DNA of 64,000 bases. It comes from Calvatia gigantea (lineage: Eukaryota; Basidiomycota; Agaricomycetes; Agaricales; Lycoperdaceae). The translations under genes were made by a program, and so were the position numbers. Shown here in pieces: positions 56,708 through 64,000 of this stretch; the stretch's first letter is position 1, and the number at the start of each line of letters is the position of its first letter. The DNA is taken from the NCBI GenBank assembly GCA_025093985.1, contig JACAAK010000007.1, positions 1,736,001 through 1,800,000 of the forward strand. The letters run 5' to 3'. The notes beneath the pieces are model-generated. The model made no database searches. It was not told where the DNA came from and was given only the letters and a program-made list of their open reading frames with translations.

Positions 56708-59700
56708 ATGTCGCCTCCATCCTCCTGGGGGATTCAGTAAGCCTTTATGGCTTCCCAAGACGACAGAAAACCCATTCGAGCTATTCAGGGGATTGGCTCT
56801 ACGATATCTATGTTTACTGTTCCTGCAAACCACACGGAGTACGTTCATGTGTAGCGACGCTGTTTCTCTGACTGAACCCTGTCGCGTTACACAGTCGATG
56901 GAAGAAAAACCCCATACCTATACCAATCCCAACACAAGTCGGCCACTCCGCTGTGAAGAACCCATATACACAGATTGGGGCCCCGACTTCCACTGCAACT
57001 CGGACAAACCTCACGGCAAGGCAAACTCTACTGAACGGGACAATCGCACCGCGAAAGACCGTCCGCGATGCTGGTTCTAAATCATATCTACCTTCGAGTT
57101 CTTCGGCACGTACAAAGAGAAAAGGTATGTCGTATTGCGTTAATGAGCTGTATCCGCAACGACTCATTAACGCTCTTATGACAGGCAGAGCTTCCGCATC
57201 ATCAGAACCACAACGCCCAACTTCCCATGAGATCATTGATATCGACGCAGAACATATATCTACGGATGACCTAGATCTCATTGCCGATCCACCGCCGACG
57301 ACCTCGACGTATTTTGACTCGAAATATGCGGGTCTGCGGAAGGATGAGACTGAAAGTCCAACCGTGGGACCTTCATTAATTGCAGATGGGGAGAATACAA
57401 GACTACTTCAAGTGAAACTCAGTGAAGCGGAGCCTGGAAGTCGAAGTTCGTCGCCTATAGAGACATTTCCAGAGGATGAGGCAGGGAAAGAGAGCGCATC
57501 TGATACCACCAAACCGAGATCGAAAGTTCTGGAGCGAGTGGCCCTCTTCGAGGCCAAGAGCCAGGTACCAGGTGTTCCAGTTTATGATTTTAAACGCCGC
57601 AAATTTAAGATGAGGATGCAGCCCAAGGGGGGCAATGCTGTGGTGGGTTCCTAATCGATCCGGTCTTACTTGCACTTAATCCGCTCCAGCAAAAACCCTC
57701 TTCCCAACTTGCTTCAGATCCCTTAAGCAAATCTCCAGGCCGTAGTAATAACGTTCATTCAAAAACATGGTCTGCTCGCCTGCCCATATCAATGCTCTTG
57801 ATTGGGGTGCAACAACTACCGGAGTACGATACTATTGTATTTGAAAAGAATGGCGCAGCGATCAGTTTTGAATCGCCATCGCTCTCTAATCGACCAATTG
57901 GCCCAATATTAATATCCCACCGCACCTTTTCTGAGCTTCAGGTACAGTTTTTGTGGGGGACCCTGTTGACATTGGAACTGAATCCGCCGCAGTATTCAGA
58001 CCCGCAAAAAATTGAACCCCACATTCATCAACCTATCTTCTATCTGAGGTCCGCGGAAAACGCAACATTTGGTCCATGGCAATCCAATTTCAGCGGTGTT
58101 TTCCAACCTGGTGCGTTGGTCTCTTCTCCAAAGAAATCACGTCACTGAAAATAGTGCAGGCCGTAATAATATGGGACAGCTCTCAGTACAGTTCGATACT
58201 AACAGTGGGAAGTGGGACGGGAATACATATAAGACATCGATGGATAGGCTCGGACGTTTCGTGGAAAAACGGTCGGCCCTTCGTACAGCGTAAGAATGTC
58301 TCTTAGACTTGTTACGATGGTATTCTAATTGCCACTTTCAGAGCCTCAAAAGTGTTGTGGAATTCCCTGAAGGGCAACATCAAATACTGTTCCGACAGCC
58401 TGCATCGCTCTGACATAATGACAAATGGTGAGAAGAGAAAGCAGCGTAGCCCTGGTCTCTCCGAACCCGCCTCCGAACCTTTCATGCACGATGAGAATCA
58501 CGAACCCGAGGTGGCCGAATCTTCGTTAGCGTCTCTCGCCTGTACCTCTGTCGTCTCGTATTGATGGGTGATCCTCAGGTCAGCGAAACAGCGGGTGGAA
58601 GATCTCAAGAAATTCCGTCATGCGTCGGATGACAGAGGAATACCCTCTAGCCGGAAACGAGTCTCACCCCGACATCAAAAGCAGGATCCTGGAGAAATTC
58701 CTGAAGTAGAGCCCCTGTTAGCACTTTCCCCGAACGTTTACCTTTGATTTACTAAACTGTAGACCCAGGCCCAAACGGCAGCGCACCGAAGAGCCAAAAC
58801 CTCTGCGACGTTCTACCAGGCAGCAAGAAAAGGCCCCGATTAATGATCCGGATGAGATGCAAGTCGCTCTCCTGTTGTTTGAATGCGCTGCATATCCTTA
58901 TCACCATGTGAAACAGAGTTCTGGTGTATCCGTTCGGTGTTCCTGGAGCTGTCAACGTGACTACCAGTGACCTTGCTCGATTACAACCCGAAGAATTCTT
59001 GAACGATACGCTAATCGAATTTGGTCTCAAGTAATCAATTGCTGACCGCCTGGTTTGATCAAGTTTGCTGATTGCCTTATTAGATCATGGTTGAAAACGT
59101 TCGAGGCGACAAACCCAGAGCTTGCTTCGCAGGTCCATGTGTTCAACTCCTTCTTTTACAAAAAGTTGAACAAGCGAAAGTATGTGCTCCTGATCATGGG
59201 TCTATGGAAATACCACAGTACTCAAAAATGACAGTATCAAGGAAGGTTATGATAGTGTGCGCAAGTGGACCTCCAAGATCGACATTTTTAGTAAGAAGTA
59301 CATTATAGTTCCTATAAACGAACAGTATGTGGAGCCCACCGCGATTTCGCGGCTACTCATTAATACCTCGCATTAGCCTCCACTGGTATCTGGCTCTGAT
59401 TTGCGAGCCAGAGCACATTCTGCAACCCCCACCGCCTTCCCTTACTCCACACACCACTACGGTGACAAGATTACAAGCACGAGAGATGCGAACAGCAGAT
59501 GACATGGCTGACTTCGCAACTAGGTCTACCCCTGAACCTCAACGTGTTCCCGGGATAGCCGTAACTGAAGACAACGCCGACGAGGATATGCAAGATGAGA
59601 CGAGTGAGACCGAGGTGGAAAGGCTAGCCTTTTCTACGTCCTGCTCGGTCACCACTACCAAAGAAAACTCATCAACGACTAGCTCGGCAGAAGATATGAA

Positions 59701-60679
59701 GGAAGAACTGGTCAAAGCATCCAGCGTAGAAGCGACACCTGGATCCCCGATGAAGGTTGACCTCGATATCCCCACCACTGATGCTGTCGAGCCCTCCTCG
59801 GGATCTGCCACATCAAATTTGACTATGGACAGTGGGGCAAATACTCCGATCGAAATTCCAGACGATTCGCAACCTCCGCCCATGCCTGTTGAATTCGAGG
59901 TTACGCCTGCACGGTTTTACGGAAAGCCGTATACTAGCAAAATGCGGAAGAAAAAAATCAGGGATTCTACTGGAGAACTCATTGTTATTGACGGGTGTCC
60001 GGAGGACTCTCAGCCAAGGTACGTCTTGCGAAACTGACCCCAAGCAATTTTTCTCACTTTTGAAACAGAACGAAAGTTTTTATCATGGACTCCTTGGGAA
60101 ACCGACATCCGCAAGCGATGAAACAGTTGAGCAAGTGGTTGGAACTGGAAGCGATGGACAAGAAGAATGTCGAGAACGTAACGCCTGCCATTGCTAAGAT
60201 GGCTCCAGTATGTGGCTGTCTAACATATCACAGCAACTCTCTCTTATCATCGCGAATGCATATAGGTACCGGTTCAGCCCAATTATTGCGATTGTGGATT
60301 GTACATCCTACATTTCGCTGCAACATTTATGTCAGACCCTCAACGCTATTCCCAAATCATAATGGTATGTCTTGATTTATCAATGTGTCTCGTTTAATAA
60401 CTCAATCGTCACGTGAAGACCAAAGAGCGACCCAGTATGCCTGAAAGACAAGCCGACTGGAAAGATGCATCCGTAGCAACCATGCGCGACGATCTTCAGC
60501 ATAAGATCATAGTATTCTCAGAGGAATGGCGCCGGTGGCGGGCTGCGCGAGAGGAGAACCAACAAGGACAGCAAAAGGCCGAAGAGGAGGACGAGGATAG
60601 CGACGTTGCCATTGTAGAGCACGTTAAAGCAAGTGGCAAGAAGAGCAAGTCTAGCAGATCCACCCGGACAAAGAGCTAA
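56708..60679 (+). CDS. Ulp2/SENP6-7-like SUMO protease
   Basis: A C48-family cysteine protease that removes SUMO, probably trimming chains. The catalytic domain is formed from several exons: PEEFLNDTLIEFGLK, then the SWLKTFE helix, LHWYLALIC with the active His, VFIMDSLG with the Asp, and VQPNYCDCGLYILHF with the Gln and Cys. The domain is interrupted after the His by a long acidic, Ser/Thr-rich insert (about 59400-60020), as in Ulp2 and SENP6/7. N-terminal exons contain a globular segment with LLIGVQQLPEYDTIVFEKNG. The proposed start (56708, MSPPSSWGI) requires a 158-nt intron, 56737-56894, and is the least sure part. The C-terminus is Lys/Ser-rich. All catalytic residues are present. Confidence 0.85.
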
Positions 60680-60999
60680 TACCTTTTTCCCTGTTTCTTT
60701 GTGCCTTGGATTCATCAACATTTTCTTACTGATTGCCTTACGCCCATAGTTTCACGGATTTTGAGAGTGCTCACATATCCTTACATTCGTGGTTAATTCC
60801 TTTGTAGCTATAAACCAGCATCCATCGCACTGTAGTTCTAATTGCATCATAATATATTAGCAACCTATGGTAATTTGGGGAATAGAAGCCAGGTTGAAGA
60901 TGTTGCTCCCCTGCCCAGAAACTGCATTTTCACTGGTCATCTCTATCCAGTGTTGTGAAGAATTGGATAAGGATGCGGGGCGTAAACCGAACTCATCCA
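60680..60999. other. Convergent intergenic region
   Basis: The plus-strand SUMO protease and the minus-strand uL6m gene end here facing each other, so both terminators should lie here. No structured element was recognised. Confidence 0.5.
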
Positions 61000-61699
61000 T
61001 TATTTCTTCTTTACGCTCTTGATTCTAATCACCTCATCCCCAACAAAGATACCCTACAAGCCGGTGAATGAGCCGGTTCATCCCACAAACTCCAAAAGAA
61101 CAAATGCCCACCTTGCCCTTGTATGGCTCCGGCTTTCTGTACTCCCGAATCTGCGCAGCAAACAGTCCCAGTTGATGTTTGTCCGTACATGATAAAACAA
61201 TTTTGGTCGGGATAGGTACCTCCACCTTGATGTGGGGCGGAATGGGTACCATGATATTATGGGAATGGCCGACCTTCATATTGATACGTTTGGCCGTCAC
61301 CCCATTAGCTGCAGCCCGTGGATCTGCTTCTACTGCTGCTCGGAAACCAACACCAACAAGGTAGAGTGGGGCTGTGAACCCCTCTGTTACTCCCTGGATC
61401 GCATTGGCTATCAGAGTACGGGTCGTCCCCCACATCTGCCGCTGCTCTTTTATCTCGGCCTCCTCGACTGTAACTGCAATAGTGTCTGGTTTGGGACTGG
61501 TGATTTGCATGTACGGTCTGAGTGGGACGGATTTCGTGCCGAGGGGTCCCGCAATGATGAGCTCGGTAGTGGATGGTGTGAGGATGACGGAGGGTGGATA
61601 TTTTATAGGGTTTCGACCTATGTGAGAAACATGTCTACCGAGCGATGCAGAAATACTAAAGGCGCGGACGAGTGAGCCCAGCGGTGGTCGCGGTAGCAT
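61000..61699 (-). CDS. Mitochondrial large ribosomal subunit protein uL6m
   Basis: A mitochondrial homologue of bacterial ribosomal protein L6. The N-terminus (MLPRPPLGSLVRAFSISASLGRH) is a typical mitochondrial presequence. The domain begins SHIGRNPIKYPPSV; further L6 marks are WGTTRTLIANAIQGVTEGF, LVGVGFRAAV, and the conserved rRNA-binding ending with IREYRKPEPYKGKG. A 55-nt intron near 61057 joins GKG to IFVGDEVIRIKSVKKK, which ends at 61000; reading through would leave an unrelated tail. The product is about 214 residues, normal for fungal uL6m. Confidence 0.92.
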
Positions 61700-61927
61700 G
61701 ACTGGTCCCCAGAACTGGATTTGACACGAAATTGTCGACGTGACTGTTTATTCCGGTGGCTGGTACCAAACAACACGACCCTCACAATAATCAATTTTCG
61801 CCACGGCCCAGTGCCGCTTACGCTTCGAGTAGAACGTCTTAGCAGCAGTGAGAGCACACCACACCACTCTTCAGGACGACATGAACCCATATAACATTGG
61901 AATGTGGGAATATAGGAATGCTCTAGG

Positions 61928-63483
61928 TTATGATAAAGAAGCCCCGACCAGCGTAGGCGCAACACAAACGCCTTCTTTGGTGCGAATCCTGTGAATGCTT
62001 TTTGTGACAGGGTTCACCCAAGCAGCCTCTCGCGACTCGAGTGTGGTGAATCCTGGTTGAACTGTCTCAAAAATCTTCTTTTTGGGATTGAGTTGGGACA
62101 GTGGCGTTGCACCTTGCACCCGCATTGATCAACACAAGGTATAACTGCTAGATCCAATGAACTTACTTTCAAATTCAGCACCTTCAAAGTAGATTCGTTC
62201 ACCAGGTTTTGAACCTGGAGGGGGCTGGATAAGCTCAATGCCTGCTTCCTTGCCATCTTTAGAGGTTGCCTGGAAATCTATCAGCATTGGAAGCAGGAAC
62301 CACTGCATAGGTACGTACACAGAGAACCATGGCGAAGCTCTTGACGCCACGCATGTTAGCTGGCTTCAGGTTGCACTGTGACACGAAATTACAACCCTTG
62401 CACAACCCAATATTGCAAGTCGGCTTACCACCGCGACAAGGTACTTGTCCCGCATTTCCTCGATGGGAATGTAGTTGACAAGACCGGAAACAACGGTACG
62501 AGGCCCAGTGTCCTCACCAATGTCAATTTGCTGAGGTAGAATCTCAGTAAAGTAGGCTTATAGCTCTATAATAACCTGCCTCAATGTAGAGCCCATCAGC
62601 GTCCGGATGTTTGGTGACTGAAGACAACGATATAGCGTCAATCAATTCATAAAATGAGATAAACCCACCATCGACAATGTAGCCGACGCGCAGGTCAATC
62701 ATAGAAGGAACCGGCTCTCCCGCGTCTTCACCTGCGGGAGCAGCCTTTCCACCCTTGTTCTTCTTCCCATCTTCCTGCCTGCCAACGTCTTGCTTCTTTT
62801 CTTTCTTCTCTTTTTTCTTCTCTCTCTCCTGTACTTGTGGTTTGGGCTCTTCTGTCCCAGCGGTTGGAGTAGCGGTCACGGTGGGGGCAGAGGAAGGAGC
62901 GGGTGTTGGTTTCTTTTCCTTCTTCTTCTGAGGTTCTGCCTGCCTCTCTACAGCCGGTGCATTTTCAAAATCAAAGTACACGACCCCAAATACAGGTGCG
63001 AAAGGTGCAACGGCGGTTCGGATAGGCTTTTGGTTCTGAATGTGGTCAAAATATCGAGTAATGGAAGGTGTGGAATAATACTGGGGTGGTTGAAATTGGG
63101 ACTACGAATCAAAGGTGTATGTTAGTACCTTCCAGGATTCACCTCGGGAGTACATAACTTACAAGCACCGGATATAGCGCACCATAGAGAGCAATATCTG
63201 CTGCCGTGAAGTAATTTGCAACAACATATGTCTTTGGTCGCAGAACGACATCAAGATCCTGTTGTGCAAACGAAATTGAGAAAAGGCAAAGGCACTATAA
63301 GCCACTTACCCTCAATCCTCCCTCGACAACTACTTCAGCACTCCTCTCGATCCAACTGACGACCTCCTTCTGATCGCTCTCGGTCTCGCCAACATATCTT
63401 TGCCCGTTCTCAGTGACCACATTAACGAGTTCCTTCACAGGTGATCTCAGCCTCGAAACGGCATCCTGGAAGCTCGAAGACAT
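61928..63483 (-). CDS. tRNA-binding aminoacylation cofactor (Arc1/AIMP1-like)
   Basis: Arc1-type proteins bring tRNA to methionyl- and glutamyl-tRNA synthetases. The start at 63483 (MSSSFQDAVSRL) gives a GST-like N-terminal domain with KTYVVANYFTAADIALYGAL, which would dock to the synthetases. A long Lys/Glu/Pro linker (about 62700-62970) suits tRNA contact. The C-terminal OB-fold of EMAP-II type has DVTKHPDADGLYIE, then GPRTVVSGLVNYIP, NLKPANMRGVKSFAMVLCA and a final extension ending VAPTLVGASLS. An earlier ATG at 63552 would add 23 residues and might serve a mitochondrial form, which I cannot test. The introns keep one frame. Confidence 0.87.
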
Positions 63484-63651
63484 TGCGCGTCTGTGGAAGT
63501 GTATCGATGATCTCGAAATAATTGATAATCGAGTCAAGAATGTCAAGGTCATTTGGAGGAAAACACCCCACGTGACAGAACTGCGAAGGGTAAAACGCGA
63601 TCGACTTTGGGCCCTGAATACACACTAAGCCTTACAAACCGTATGATGTAT

Positions 63652-64000
63652 CTACTTATCCGATCCAACTGCGAAATTATTCACAACCTTTCCCTTCAAG
63701 AAATCTCCATAGACAAGTGACTTTCTCAACGGCTCTCGTTCACCTTCTGATCGTGTATCGCGAATTCGGAGCGCGGCATCCAGAGGCTTCACGAGAGCTT
63801 CAAAGTTGGGCTCGAAGAAGAATGGGATGCTAGTGTGGTTAGTCATATCTCTTGCTATACCCTACAGACGGCTTACGAGATACTGGATGGCACAATTAGT
63901 AGCGCCCTCGCCAGACGAGTAGGAGCTCACCGATAGTTCGACCCTCTGTGAATCACCCTATGCAGGGTAGATCGGTACAGACCATTCGTCCAAGTCTCCC
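63652..64000 (-). CDS. 2-oxoglutarate/Fe(II)-dependent oxygenase, 3' part
   Basis: Only the C-terminal exons lie in the window: one from the edge to 63931, an intron 63851-63930, and the last exon 63850-63652. The visible sequence WTNGLYRSTLHRVIHRG includes the final iron-binding His of isopenicillin N synthase-like oxygenases; then come TSIPFFFEPN and LVYGDFLKGKV, common in fungal members. The RxS motif, which normally holds the 2-oxoglutarate carboxylate, reads HTS here (Arg to His). The N-terminal HxD motif is outside the window, so activity and substrate stay open. The gene is only about 170 bp from the Arc1-like start, in the same orientation. Confidence 0.75.

Overview
The window is nuclear DNA from a filamentous basidiomycete, most likely an Agaricomycete. 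Genes are closely packed on both strands and are broken by many short introns of about 50-60 nt with GT-AG ends. The proteins are typically fungal: a Kre6/Skn1-type glucan synthesis protein, a PX-PH phospholipase D, a Zn2Cys6 regulator, a MATH-BTB protein, a PL4 pectin enzyme and an F-box protein of agaric type. No rRNA, tRNA, CRISPR array or recognisable transposon was seen. All gene models were built by eye from reading frames, splice signals and remembered family features, so exon ends and some starts are approximate.

Layout. 1-10550 (+): the 3' end of isocitrate lyase, the capping protein alpha subunit, and the spliceosome core protein Prp8 (24 introns inferred). 10721-24788 (-): a large PH-domain protein, a coiled-coil SIKE/FGFR1OP2-like protein, a METTL25-like methyltransferase and phospholipase D. 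24925-26593 (-): a flavoprotein oxidoreductase that appears broken by three frameshifts, followed by about 2.5 kb that holds only one unrecognised spliced gene. 29092-36567 (-): SUMO E1 subunit Aos1, a Zn2Cys6 transcription factor and a PPR-like mitochondrial protein. 37743-42210 (+): the Golgi protein GRASP and a secreted rhamnogalacturonan lyase with 17 inferred introns and a 13-nt exon. 42355-48992 (-): a MATH-BTB protein with a GC-AG intron and probable frame breaks, and the U4/U6 recycling factor Prp24/SART3. 49589-60679 (+): an F-box protein, a short-chain dehydrogenase, Kre6/Skn1 and a Ulp2-type SUMO protease. 61000-64000 (-): mitochondrial ribosomal protein uL6, an Arc1/AIMP1-type tRNA-binding cofactor, and the 3' end of a 2-oxoglutarate/Fe(II) oxygenase.

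Most genes are conserved housekeeping functions and are not a pathway cluster. Two pairs share a process without being adjacent: Prp8 with Prp24/SART3 (tri-snRNP splicing cycle) and Aos1 with the Ulp2-like protease (SUMO attachment and removal). The most variable material is the decayed flavoprotein and its gene-poor flank at 24.9-29.1 kb, the pectin lyase, the MATH-BTB gene and the oxygenase at the right edge. I found no convincing new multi-gene system; the best leads are the apparent pseudogene, the split BTB gene, the orphan spliced gene and the altered oxygenase motif.
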